DNA of 43,450 nt from NCBI GenBank assembly GCA_946409405.1, contig CAMJWL010000006.1, forward strand, positions 1-43,450, in the 5' to 3' direction. Shown here one piece after another: positions 1 to 8,195 of this stretch. Every line of letters starts with the position of its first letter. Position 1 is the first letter of the stretch. The translations under genes were made by a program, and so were the position numbers. This DNA is from an uncultured Bacteroidales bacterium. GTDB taxonomy: Bacteria; Bacteroidota; Bacteroidia; Bacteroidales; UBA3824. The notes under the pieces were generated by a model, which made no database searches, was not told where the DNA came from, and saw only the letters and a program-made list of their open reading frames with translations.

Positions 1-146
1 ACAAACCTGGATTCTATGACTTCGTATTCACATACGGAGGCAAGATATTCGCCGTGATGCTCACAAAATTCTATAAAGAAGAAGAACTCTACGGCAAATC
101 AGACTCCGAATTGAATAAAATGATGGAGGGTTTGTCTAAAAAATAA
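1..146 (+). CDS. C-terminal fragment of an unidentified protein
   Basis: An open frame enters from the left edge (codons begin at base 3) and ends with TAA at 144-146, giving about 47 residues that start KPGFYDFVF and end EGLSKK. The fragment is mixed aromatic and charged with no membrane segment. It is followed by an intrinsic terminator, which supports it being the true 3' end of a plus-strand gene. I do not recognise the family, and the start lies outside the window. Confidence 0.6.
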   Translation, partial: KPGFYDFVFTYGGKIFAVMLTKFYKEEELYGKSDSELNKMMEGLSKK

Positions 147-203
147 CAAGTTTTAATAAATTTTTTACACAGAAAATTTTGCCAACTACATTTTAATATT
201 TGA

Positions 204-240
204 AAAGGGCAGTCTAATACAATAGACCGCCCTTTTTTTT
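204..240 (+). terminator. Intrinsic terminator of the left-edge gene
   Basis: GGGCAGTCTA (207-216) pairs with TAGACCGCCC (223-232) with one A/C mismatch. The loop is 6 nt and eight T residues follow. It sits 60 nt after the stop of the partial gene and before the htrA promoter. Confidence 0.8.
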
Positions 241-307
241 AACAAATTTATCTAAACAACCCCCAATGTTTAACCACGTCCAATTAATGTTAATCCTCGT
301 TAAGAAA

Positions 308-339
308 TTTTTTTAATAAGAAAACACGATATAATTTTG
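308..339 (+). promoter_or_regulatory. Bacteroidetes-type promoter of htrA
   Basis: TAATTTTG at 332-339 matches the Bacteroidetes -7 consensus TAnnTTTG exactly. Twenty bases upstream, 308-311 reads TTTT, three of four with the -33 TTTG. Predicted transcription start is near 346, just before the htrA start codons. The assignment is by consensus only. Confidence 0.6.
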
Positions 340-364
340 CCGTCAGAAAACGAAACAGAAACAA

Positions 365-1867
365 ATGTTCAATCTTAAAATACAAAGAACCATGAAAGAT
401 AATATGAACATCAAGACAATGGCAATCATGCTCGCCCTCGGACTTGCCGGCGGCATGGCAGGCTACGCGCTCACGGGCGCCATCAGCAACAAAACAGACA
501 AAAACGACGCACATACAATAAGCCAAGACACCGGCGCACATGCTCAGTTTGCGTCCAATATGCCCACATACTTCACATCGGCAACTCCAACGGAGTTTAC
601 CACGGCGGCAGAGAAATGCATCGACGGCGTTGTACACGTAAAGACGATGTACCAACAGCAAGGCAGCAATCAGGGCTACGCCGACCTGTTCCAATATTTC
701 TTCGGAATGCCCGACCAACCGATGCAGATGCAGCCGCAACAGGCATCGGGTTCGGGTGTCATCATCAGCAAAGACGGCTATATAGTCACCAACAACCACG
801 TAATTGAAAACTCAACATCAATCGAGGTAGTGCTCAACGACCGCCGCACCTACGAGGCTACACTCATAGGCCGCGACCCGCAGACCGACCTCGCGCTCCT
901 CAAGATAGACGCCGACAATCTCACCGTAATCCCATTCGGCGACAGCGACAACCTCAAAGTAGGCGAATGGGTGATGGCTATAGGCAACCCCTTCAACCTG
1001 ACCTCCACCGTAACATCGGGCATCGTGAGCGCAAAGGCGCGCAACCTCAACATCCTCGAACGCAAGGGCGCGATAGAATCGTTCATACAGACCGATGCGG
1101 CTGTCAACCCCGGCAACTCGGGCGGCGCGTTAGTGAATACCGACGGCCAATTGGTAGGCATCAACACCGCCATCTACTCTCAGACAGGCAACTTCGCGGG
1201 CTACGCATTTGCAGTGCCCACAAGCATCGTCAAGAAGGTAATCTCCGACCTTATGGAATTTGGCACGGTACAGAGGGCAATGCTCGGCGTGATGATTTCT
1301 GACATCACCCCCGAAGTTGCAAAGGAAAACAATCTCGACAAAATCAACGGCGTGTATGTGGAGGGTGTTAACGACAATTCTGCCGCATCAGACGCTGGCA
1401 TCGAGAAGGGCGACATCATTCTCGCCATCAACGACAAGAACACCAACACCATCGCCCAACTCCAAGAGGCTGTATCACAATTCCGTCCGGGCAACACCGC
1501 CACGGTAAAGTACTCCCGCAACGGCGACATCCACACCGCGCAGGTTACTTTCAAGAATCAGGACAACAACACCGCCATCACCACCCGCAAGGCAATGGAT
1601 TTGCTCGGAGCATCCTTTGAGCAACTCTCGAAGGAAGACCTTGCCAAATTGGATCTCAAGTACGGCGTACAAGTTACCGACCTCCAATCTGGCAAACTGA
1701 TGAGCGCAGGTGTCCGCAAGGGCTTCATCATCACAAGCATCAACAACACCCCCATCAAAACCACCGACGACATCGAGAAGATAATCAGCAATGCCAAAGG
1801 CGGCATATACATCGAAGGCGAGTATCCAAACGGACGACCCGGGTACTACGCATTCGGAATGAAATAA
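365..1867 (+). CDS. htrA: Periplasmic HtrA/Deg-family serine protease
   Basis: A 500-residue Do-like protease that degrades or refolds damaged envelope proteins. An N-terminal hydrophobic segment (about residues 15-38) is a signal peptide or anchor. The trypsin-like domain carries the triad His145 (NNHVIE), Asp175 (QTDLALLK) and Ser252 (PGNSGGAL). Two PDZ domains follow, roughly residues 305-395 and 410-495, the usual Deg architecture. In-frame ATGs at 365, 392 and 404 are all possible starts; the one at 392 gives a more typical basic N-terminus for a signal sequence. The gene is monocistronic: own promoter upstream, and a strong bidirectional hairpin after the stop that also ends the convergent outer-membrane gene. 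No catalytic residue is missing. Confidence 0.95.
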   Translation: MFNLKIQRTMKDNMNIKTMAIMLALGLAGGMAGYALTGAISNKTDKNDAHTISQDTGAHAQFASNMPTYFTSATPTEFTTAAEKCIDGVVHVKTMYQQQGSNQGYADLFQYFFGMPDQPMQMQPQQASGSGVIISKDGYIVTNNHVIENSTSIEVVLNDRRTYEATLIGRDPQTDLALLKIDADNLTVIPFGDSDNLKVGEWVMAIGNPFNLTSTVTSGIVSAKARNLNILERKGAIESFIQTDAAVNPGNSGGALVNTDGQLVGINTAIYSQTGNFAGYAFAVPTSIVKKVISDLMEFGTVQRAMLGVMISDITPEVAKENNLDKINGVYVEGVNDNSAASDAGIEKGDIILAINDKNTNTIAQLQEAVSQFRPGNTATVKYSRNGDIHTAQVTFKNQDNNTAITTRKAMDLLGASFEQLSKEDLAKLDLKYGVQVTDLQSGKLMSAGVRKGFIITSINNTPIKTTDDIEKIISNAKGGIYIEGEYPNGRPGYYAFGMK

Positions 1868-1895
1868 TAATGAACAGAATGTTTTTCTAATAAAA

Positions 1896-1935
1896 AATAC
1901 CGGCGTTATAGTTTACTTGCTATAACGTCGGTATT
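1896..1935. terminator. Bidirectional terminator between htrA and the barrel gene
   Basis: AATACCGGCGTTATAG (1896-1911) pairs with CTATAACGTCGGTATT (1920-1935), a 16-bp stem with one G/T wobble and an 8-nt loop. It has a T-run on the plus side and an A-rich left flank that gives a short T-run on the minus strand. It lies between two converging genes. Its core CGGCGTTATAG recurs in the hairpin at 5037-5082. Confidence 0.85.
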
Positions 1936-1961
1936 TTTTTTATATTAACCAATTTATATCA

Positions 1962-4952
1962 TTAGAACGGAGGACGACCGCCGCCAAATCCGCCGCGACC
2001 GCCGCCGGGGAAGTTGCCTCGTCCGCCTTGACCTCCTGGACCGCCAGGACCGGGGAAGCCGCCACGTCCGGGGCCAAACTGACCTTGACGAGCATCCTTG
2101 CCACCAAAGATGTTGAGACGGTAGATGATGTGCAAGATAATGTAAGAGTTGATGGTATTGTACTCCACATCGCTACGCTGCATTGCAGATATGCTGCGGC
2201 TGTAACTGCTCAGGTTTTTCAAAATGTCGTAGAATTGTATCGAAATCGTGAGCGGCTTGCCTTTCAAGAAACTCTGCGAGAGTTGCGCGTTCCATACAAG
2301 TTCGTCGGTGTTCATGGAGTTGTCGCTATATCCGCGACGGCTCTGGTTGTGAATTTCGGTAGTGATGCTTGCACCCCACGGCGTATAGATATTGAGCGAA
2401 CCGCCGTAAGTGAACTGCTTGGTGTCGAGATTGCTCTGTTTCTGCAACTCGTTGTTGGTGTGCGTATAGTTGATGCTGCCGTCGAGCGCGATTTCCACCC
2501 AGTCCTTGCGCCAACTTGCCTGCAAACGCTCCATAACAGTAGAGGATTTTGTGGTGTTTTTCTTGGACACATTGTCTTGGAAGAGATAACCAACGTAATT
2601 GTTATAATTGAACATCGTGAAGGAGTTCATGTTCCATATACCAGCAGAGTCGAGGGCTGTGTTGAACATGAAACCCGAATTGATGCCCCAGTTGCCGTTG
2701 ATGTTTTCGGGACGAGAGATGCGTCCGCCGGTCTGTTCATTGTATTCCACGCGGTTGGCAACAGAATTTTTTGTAGTGTTCATGTTGACAAACGTCATTA
2801 TGGTGCGCATGTGTTCGCGGATATACGTGTTGTAATTGAGGCGCAGATTGTTGGTGAAAGAAGGTTTCAATCCCGGGTTACCCATTGTGATATTGAGCGG
2901 GTCGCTGTCGTCGGTGATGTCGAGGAGGTCGCTCATGGAGGGCTGCGAGGTGGTGCCACGGTAGGTGATTTCGAGGCGTGTAAGGTCGCTTGGATTGTAA
3001 CGGTATTCAAATGTAGGTGTTACATTGAACACGCTGCGCGACGTGTCGGTGTGTTTGCCCTGATAATCCTGCACGAACTCGGTCTTCTGCGGCTGGAACA
3101 ACGCGCCAACATTCAACTGATATTTGTCGCGAACCACGCGGAAGTTGACGTTCATATCGTGGATGAAATTTTTGTACTCCGAAAAACGGCTCAAATCGCT
3201 GTCTCTGTACTGGTCGTCGTCCAAAGGCGCGCCAATTCGCTCCCTGTATTTGTTCCATTCGCGATAATCCGACTCCACTCCAAGGAAAGGATTCTTATCA
3301 AAATTGCTGAAATCGTATGTGGAGCGGTCGCTCTTGTTGTATTTGTACTGGAATTTGTAACTGAATTGCAAGTAAGTGCGCTTCATCAACGGCTCGCTGT
3401 ATGACGCCTGTACGGAGTAGTTCCAGCTGTTGGAAGGTGTAAGGTTGTAACGGTCGGTATAATAGGTTGAGTCCTCGTCGCCCGCTGCCGTCTTAATCTG
3501 GTAAAGAGTTACATCGCTTACAGAAAGCGACTTATTTTCAGAATCTGTGTAGCCGCCTTCGCCATTCAGGGTTATATTGCGACCGTCGTTGTTGAGTTTG
3601 CGATTATACTGCAACGTACCGTTGAGCCTTGTATTGGCTCCGTATGTAAGGTTGCTGTTGGTGCGCTGGTTTACCATCCAATCGCTGGCTGCCATCATCT
3701 TGATGATTTCTGCATCCAACGGGTCTATGCCTTCTTCATTGTAATCCAAACTATACGGATCGATGTTGTAAGAAGCCGAATTGCCATACGAACTGCCGTC
3801 GTTGGTGGAGTACGACCATGTAGGACGGAACATGATGTTGGTCATTGTGTCGGGCTGCCATTCCAAACGTCCCTGCAAGTTCCAACTATCTGAGCGTGTG
3901 TAGTTTTGATTGATGGAATTGGAAAACGCGCCCACCTTGCTGACGAAGTTTTCCACCGACTGACGGCTAAACACGTCGCCATCAGCATGATTCCAACGCA
4001 CACTGCCGTCTATCTTCAACTTGTCTTTTTCCTCGAAGTTGTAGTTCAAGCCCACCATCTTGGAGGAGTTGAGGCCATTGTTGCCGCCACGGAAACGTCC
4101 GCCACCAAAACCAAAACCACGGTCGCCCAGGTTGTTGGCGTTAGTGAAAAGCATCACGCGCTGTTTGTCGGAGAAATATGCGCCCATGCCGCGCCACGTG
4201 TAGCGGTGTTCGGTACCGATGCCGAGATCCGCGTTTGCAAACATGCCTTTGTTCATGCCCGGCTTGATGCCGAAGTCGAGCACGGTCTCTTCGTTGCCGT
4301 CCTCAATGCCGGTGATGCGGGCGAGGTCGCTCTTCTGGTCGTATGCCTTCACGCGGTTTACGATGGAGGTGGGAAGGTTTTTCATGGCGGTCTTGGTGTC
4401 GCCGGTCATAAACTCCTTGCCGTCCACGAGAATCTTTTTTACTTCCTTGCCATTGATGGTTATCTTGCCGTCCTCGTCCACCTCCGCGCCGGGAAGTTTT
4501 TTTACAAGTTCCTCTATTACAGAACCTTCCGGAGTACGGTATGCGTCCACGTTGTAGATAAAGGTGTCTTTTTTGACGGTCATCTTGTTGGCGTATGCCG
4601 TTACGGTAGCCGTCTCAATCTGGACGTCGCTGGGGTCAATCTTGATTTTGCCCATGTTGACATTATTGCCGAGTTGCACCTTGATCGGCTTCAACAAAGG
4701 CTCGTAACCCACACTTGTGATTTTCACAATGTAGTCGCCGTCTGACGGGGCGTTCATCTTGAATGTGCCACGCTCGTCGCTTATGGCACCCGTTACAAGC
4801 GAACTGTCGGTCTTAAGCAATCGAACAGTGGCCTGATATGCCGGTTCCTTGCTCTCGCTGTCGATGATGACACCCGAAATCTCGCGTTCCTGTGCCAAAG
4901 CGGAGACAGCCGTCACAATAACCGCAAACATCAATAGAAAAATTTTTTTCAT
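1962..4952 (-). CDS. Outer-membrane beta-barrel protein with carboxypeptidase-regulatory domain and Gly-rich tail
   Basis: A 996-residue TonB-receptor-like outer-membrane protein. A clear signal peptide (MKKIFLLMFAVIVTAVSALA) precedes a carboxypeptidase-D regulatory-like fold at about 22-105 (REISGVIIDSESKEPAYQATV), then a plug-like region at about 110-215 (VEELVKKLPG-like wording, KEVKKILVDGKEF) and a long barrel rich in aromatic/polar alternation. This is the arrangement of the Bacteroidetes 'outer membrane beta-barrel family' (PF14905 type) rather than a SusC partner, and no SusD neighbour is present. The last 45 or so residues are an RGG/PGG-type glycine-rich tail ending RPPF, beyond the expected barrel end. 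The substrate is unknown. Hairpins sharing one core sequence lie at both ends. No exact TAnnTTTG box is seen upstream. Confidence 0.85.
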   Translation of the reverse strand: MKKIFLLMFAVIVTAVSALAQEREISGVIIDSESKEPAYQATVRLLKTDSSLVTGAISDERGTFKMNAPSDGDYIVKITSVGYEPLLKPIKVQLGNNVNMGKIKIDPSDVQIETATVTAYANKMTVKKDTFIYNVDAYRTPEGSVIEELVKKLPGAEVDEDGKITINGKEVKKILVDGKEFMTGDTKTAMKNLPTSIVNRVKAYDQKSDLARITGIEDGNEETVLDFGIKPGMNKGMFANADLGIGTEHRYTWRGMGAYFSDKQRVMLFTNANNLGDRGFGFGGGRFRGGNNGLNSSKMVGLNYNFEEKDKLKIDGSVRWNHADGDVFSRQSVENFVSKVGAFSNSINQNYTRSDSWNLQGRLEWQPDTMTNIMFRPTWSYSTNDGSSYGNSASYNIDPYSLDYNEEGIDPLDAEIIKMMAASDWMVNQRTNSNLTYGANTRLNGTLQYNRKLNNDGRNITLNGEGGYTDSENKSLSVSDVTLYQIKTAAGDEDSTYYTDRYNLTPSNSWNYSVQASYSEPLMKRTYLQFSYKFQYKYNKSDRSTYDFSNFDKNPFLGVESDYREWNKYRERIGAPLDDDQYRDSDLSRFSEYKNFIHDMNVNFRVVRDKYQLNVGALFQPQKTEFVQDYQGKHTDTSRSVFNVTPTFEYRYNPSDLTRLEITYRGTTSQPSMSDLLDITDDSDPLNITMGNPGLKPSFTNNLRLNYNTYIREHMRTIMTFVNMNTTKNSVANRVEYNEQTGGRISRPENINGNWGINSGFMFNTALDSAGIWNMNSFTMFNYNNYVGYLFQDNVSKKNTTKSSTVMERLQASWRKDWVEIALDGSINYTHTNNELQKQSNLDTKQFTYGGSLNIYTPWGASITTEIHNQSRRGYSDNSMNTDELVWNAQLSQSFLKGKPLTISIQFYDILKNLSSYSRSISAMQRSDVEYNTINSYIILHIIYRLNIFGGKDARQGQFGPGRGGFPGPGGPGGQGGRGNFPGGGRGGFGGGRPPF

Positions 4953-5036
4953 CTTTTATTTTTGTTATTTTAATTATGAAAGTCGGTGTTTGGACGGTCG
5001 AAGGAAAAATTGGTTTAAAGAATTTTGACAAAAAAA

Positions 5037-5082
5037 CGGCGTTATAGCGACAATCGCCATAACGCCGGAATTTTTTTTTTTT
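5037..5082. terminator. Bidirectional terminator closing the division cluster
   Basis: CGGCGTTATAGCGA (5037-5050) pairs with TCGCCATAACGCCG (5054-5067), 14 bp with one mismatch and a CAA loop. Twelve T residues follow on the plus strand, and the A-run at 5030-5036 gives a T-run on the minus strand. It lies after the siaC-like stop codon and so can end the long minus-strand operon. It is related to the hairpin at 1896-1935. Confidence 0.8.
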
Positions 5083-5119
5083 GAAATAATCATACATCGT
5101 GGGGGAAAGTGTCCCTCCC

Positions 5120-5494
5120 CTACTCTATCTCCACGAGGTCAAACGGCACGGTAACGAGTTTCTTGTATCTTGCACCCAAGGCGCGCATGTCTTCGTCGAT
5201 GGATTCGTAGTACCAATTGACTTTTACATCGCCTTTTTCCGACACCTTTTGCAGAAGGAGGATTATTTGGATAATCTGCTTGCTCGACGCGGTGTTGACG
5301 TATTCGAGGTCAAAATCGAACACGGTCTGGATGTTCGGCTCCTCGGCGTACTGCTTGATCCAATCAAGCACAGGACGGTAGAAGTCGAGCGCGTTTTCCG
5401 GCACGGAAATCTTGGAAATCTTAAACTTGCCCTCCTCCGGGTCGAGTATGATTTCCGGTGTATCTTCGGTTTCTTCTAAAATTAACTTTTCCAT
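5120..5494 (-). CDS. SiaC-like regulatory phosphoprotein (DUF1987 family)
   Basis: A 124-residue protein whose whole length fits the SiaC/DUF1987 family, including PENALDFYRPVLDWIKQY, the FDLEYVNTASSKQ core and the NWYYESIDEDMRALG region. In Pseudomonas SiaC the phosphorylated residue is Thr68; here the NTASSK motif also places a threonine at position 68. In the known system the unphosphorylated protein activates a diguanylate cyclase, a kinase (SiaB) phosphorylates it and a PP2C phosphatase (SiaA) removes the phosphate. It lies 12 nt after the double SiaB-like gene, so the two are surely co-transcribed. No SiaA- or SiaD-like gene is in this window; partners here are unknown. Confidence 0.85.
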   Translation of the reverse strand: MEKLILEETEDTPEIILDPEEGKFKISKISVPENALDFYRPVLDWIKQYAEEPNIQTVFDFDLEYVNTASSKQIIQIILLLQKVSEKGDVKVNWYYESIDEDMRALGARYKKLVTVPFDLVEIE

Positions 5495-5506
5495 TTTTCT
5501 GATGTC

Positions 5507-6658
5507 TTATTTAGTGGTTTTGATGGCGGTCTGCAATAGGTAGAACGTGCCACCGCCGTCAAGGGGTTGAAACTCGTATTTGAGAGGCCTGTCGCTCTTG
5601 ATACGCAGGTCGGTAAATCCGAGGCCTGTCTTCTTGGCATCCGTGCTGTCAAAATCGAGTAGAATGTCGTCGTAATAGTCTGATAGGGCTTCCTTGGTCA
5701 TGCCGTTGACGAACTCAAGACGCTGTGCAATAACGCCCGCCGCGTCGTCGTGGATGATGTTGCCGGAGGTGAGGATGGTCTCGTTGCCGGTCTGTCCGAG
5801 GAAAAACACGCCACGTGCACCCACATTGTTGTCCTCTGCCTTAGCACCGTGCTTGATGATGTTTTGGAGCATCTCCACCATCACGTTGGATATTTTGATG
5901 GTGGTGAGGGGCATGTTGGAGCGGCTCTTGATGATGGCGAGGAGGCTCAGAAGGTTCTCCTGATTGAAGAATCCGTTGAATAGCAACTGCAAATTCTCCG
6001 CCTTCATCTTGTGGTGCAGGCTCATCAACCCCTCCATGGAACAATGGCTGTGTACGACAGACTCGTCGGCTACGTCATTGTCGTCCGAGGGCAACTGCGT
6101 CTGCAAATAGAAGTATGTAAACTCGTCGTCAAGCCCCTCAAACTTGTAGTGCAACTTACTGCCCGACTTCCTCGACATTTCGATAAGCCCAAGACCCGCG
6201 CCGCCCTTGTCGGATATTGTACCGCAGGTGAGGATTTCGCGGTGATACCTTTTGAGGTTCTCCTTGTCGAGGGAGTTGATTACATCGAGACGGCCTTTAA
6301 GTTCGTCCACCTTGTCGTTCGCCACGATGTTGCCCGTGGTGATAAAATATCTCTCACCACTCTTCTGTATGGCAAAAAGACCCGGATACTTGTCAAAATT
6401 GCGGTCATTGGCTATCTCCTCCTGATGGTGCGTGATGTTTTGCAACCCCTCCACCATAATATAATAGATGCGCTTCTGCAAGGTTGACTGCGATTCGTCA
6501 GTTACCTTGGCAACGTTCTTATCGGCGAGGATAAGAATCTTCTTGGTGATGTTGTGATTGAAGTACCCTCTATATACATACTCAAAGTCGGTACTACCTA
6601 TCCTCTGGAATAGGTCGTAGGCGGCTCTGAAGAGGTTGTTGGTGGATTCTTTTGCCAT
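5507..6658 (-). CDS. Tandem SiaB-like (DUF6272) kinase, two domains in one chain
   Basis: A 383-residue cytoplasmic protein made of two homologous halves, about residues 10-190 and 215-380. Each half has the same landmarks in order: an N-box-like helix (E70-GLQNITHH; E262-MLQNIIKH), a TTGN/TSGN strand (107-110; 297-300), a 'RLDVINSLDKENL / RLEFVNGMTKEAL' helix, and a glycine-rich lid (GGAGLGL at 152-158; KTGLGF at 343-348). SiaB proteins I know of are single-domain GHKL-type kinases of about 180 residues that phosphorylate SiaC. The second half has a reduced glycine box, so it may bind ATP poorly. The gene sits 69 nt after ftsZ and 12 nt before the siaC-like gene, which supports a kinase/substrate pair. 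Confidence 0.8.
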   Translation of the reverse strand: MAKESTNNLFRAAYDLFQRIGSTDFEYVYRGYFNHNITKKILILADKNVAKVTDESQSTLQKRIYYIMVEGLQNITHHQEEIANDRNFDKYPGLFAIQKSGERYFITTGNIVANDKVDELKGRLDVINSLDKENLKRYHREILTCGTISDKGGAGLGLIEMSRKSGSKLHYKFEGLDDEFTYFYLQTQLPSDDNDVADESVVHSHCSMEGLMSLHHKMKAENLQLLFNGFFNQENLLSLLAIIKSRSNMPLTTIKISNVMVEMLQNIIKHGAKAEDNNVGARGVFFLGQTGNETILTSGNIIHDDAAGVIAQRLEFVNGMTKEALSDYYDDILLDFDSTDAKKTGLGFTDLRIKSDRPLKYEFQPLDGGGTFYLLQTAIKTTK

Positions 6659-6727
6659 AGTAGAACAGGTTAGTTGATGTATTATTCCACTATTGTCGTA
6701 TGCAATAAAAATGCCAACTTGGGGTGA

Positions 6728-8161
6728 TTATTCCGTAGCCAATGTGATTTTTTTGTAGTTGGCGCCGGTGTAGTTTCCGATGTTGAGTTTAGAGCCTTTG
6801 CGCTCGTAGGCGGGGGTGCGCTCGTACTCGTCCACGTCCACCTTGCCGAAGTCTATGGGCATAAAAATACGGCTGATGTTTTTGGCATCGTCTTCCGGCG
6901 TGTCGCAGGGGTCTTCGTCGGGGGTGTCGGGAATTGGGTCGTCATCTTCTATGTCCAATTCCACGTCCTCGCCGGGCGCATGGGAGCCTACCGGCTCATC
7001 GATGTGAACGTCGGCCGGAGCGTCGGGGGTAGCGGGAGTAGGTTCATCTTCCTGGGCGGGTTGTTCGGTGGTCTCCTCACCAGAGTCGGCATTTACCTGA
7101 ATGACGTTGAGCGAGCCACCGTTGTCGAATGGGTTGATGATTTCCGACGAGAGGAAGCCCGATGCAATGAGAGTTACATTGAGCCTGCTGCCGAGCGAAT
7201 CGTCAGTTGACTGACCCCAAATGAGGTCTGCCTTCAGTCCGGCGGCGTTCTGTATGTAACTGTTGATGTTGTTGAGTTCGCCGAGTTTGAGTTCGCACTC
7301 CTTGCTCGAAAATACGTTGATAAGTATGTTTTTTGCGCCGCTGATCTTGTTGTTGCTGAGGAGGGGCGAATTGAGGGCGTTTTTAACGGCTTGGATGTCC
7401 CTGTTGTCGCCGTCCGCCATGCCCGTACCCATGAGCGCGATGCCCGAATCTTTGAGGACGGTCTGCACGTCGGCAAAATCGACGTTTACGTGTCCCGACA
7501 CGGTGATGATTTCGGCGATGCCCTTTGCAGCCTGAGTGAGCACCTCGTCGGCGTTGCCGAAGGCGATGGTAACTGTCTCGCTCGCGTACTGCTCGAGAAT
7601 CTTGTCGTTGTCGATTACAAGGAGCGAATCGACGTTTTGCTTGAGGGCTTCGAGACCCTTGATAGCCTGATTGACGCGCCTCGGTCCTTCAAACCTGAAC
7701 GGCACGGTCACTATGGCCACAGTAAGTATTCCGGCTTCCTTGGCGTGCTTGCAAATCACAGGAGCCGCGCCAGTGCCGGTGCCGCCGCCCATACCTGCGG
7801 TTACAAAGAGCATTTTGGTGTTTTCCACGCCGCCCAACACGTTGGCGATGGCCTCGATGCTCTCCACAGCCGCTGCCGCGCCGTGTTCGGGGTTGTTGCC
7901 CGCGCCAAGGCCTTCGGTGAGCGAGGGTCCGAGTTGAATCTTGATCGGCACAGGGCTGAGTGCAAGAGCCTGATTGTCGGTGTTTGCCACAATGAAATCG
8001 ACATCCTTGATGCCCCTTTCAAACATGTGGTTTACCGCGTTGCCGCCGCCGCCGCCCACGCCTATTACTTTGATAATATTTTGTTTTTTTGGCAAGCCAA
8101 AAATATCGTCGTCAAATACTTCTTCTTTATCCTCAAACAGGGTCTTAGCCATAACGTGCAA
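6728..8161 (-). CDS. ftsZ: Cell-division GTPase FtsZ
   Basis: A 477-residue tubulin homologue that polymerises into the Z-ring. The nucleotide-binding glycine loop VGGGGGNAV is near 35-43, the tubulin signature GGGTGTG at 125-131 and the T7 catalytic loop NVDFADV at 226-232. The globular part ends near 345 and is followed by an acidic, proline-rich linker (about 350-440). A TPAYERK segment (449-455) resembles the C-terminal peptide that binds FtsA, but about 22 further residues follow it, so the peptide is not terminal. Translation may start at Met1 (8161) or Met4 (8152, MAKTLFED). It is last of the classical division genes, 34 nt after ftsA. Confidence 0.97.
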   Translation of the reverse strand: MHVMAKTLFEDKEEVFDDDIFGLPKKQNIIKVIGVGGGGGNAVNHMFERGIKDVDFIVANTDNQALALSPVPIKIQLGPSLTEGLGAGNNPEHGAAAAVESIEAIANVLGGVENTKMLFVTAGMGGGTGTGAAPVICKHAKEAGILTVAIVTVPFRFEGPRRVNQAIKGLEALKQNVDSLLVIDNDKILEQYASETVTIAFGNADEVLTQAAKGIAEIITVSGHVNVDFADVQTVLKDSGIALMGTGMADGDNRDIQAVKNALNSPLLSNNKISGAKNILINVFSSKECELKLGELNNINSYIQNAAGLKADLIWGQSTDDSLGSRLNVTLIASGFLSSEIINPFDNGGSLNVIQVNADSGEETTEQPAQEDEPTPATPDAPADVHIDEPVGSHAPGEDVELDIEDDDPIPDTPDEDPCDTPEDDAKNISRIFMPIDFGKVDVDEYERTPAYERKGSKLNIGNYTGANYKKITLATE

Positions 8162-8195
8162 AGGTTTAATAAGTTAGTAATTCGGATTGGTTCTG

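Noticed and set aside
2028..3404. Plus-strand 458-codon frame antisense to the barrel gene
   Set aside because: Shadow of the outer-membrane protein; no start signal and implausible composition.
5120..6658. Anti-sigma-factor antagonist / anti-sigma kinase pair of the SpoIIAA/SpoIIAB type
   Set aside because: The small protein has the DUF1987/SiaC wording with NTASSK rather than a STAS domain, and the kinase fits SiaB better than RsbW.
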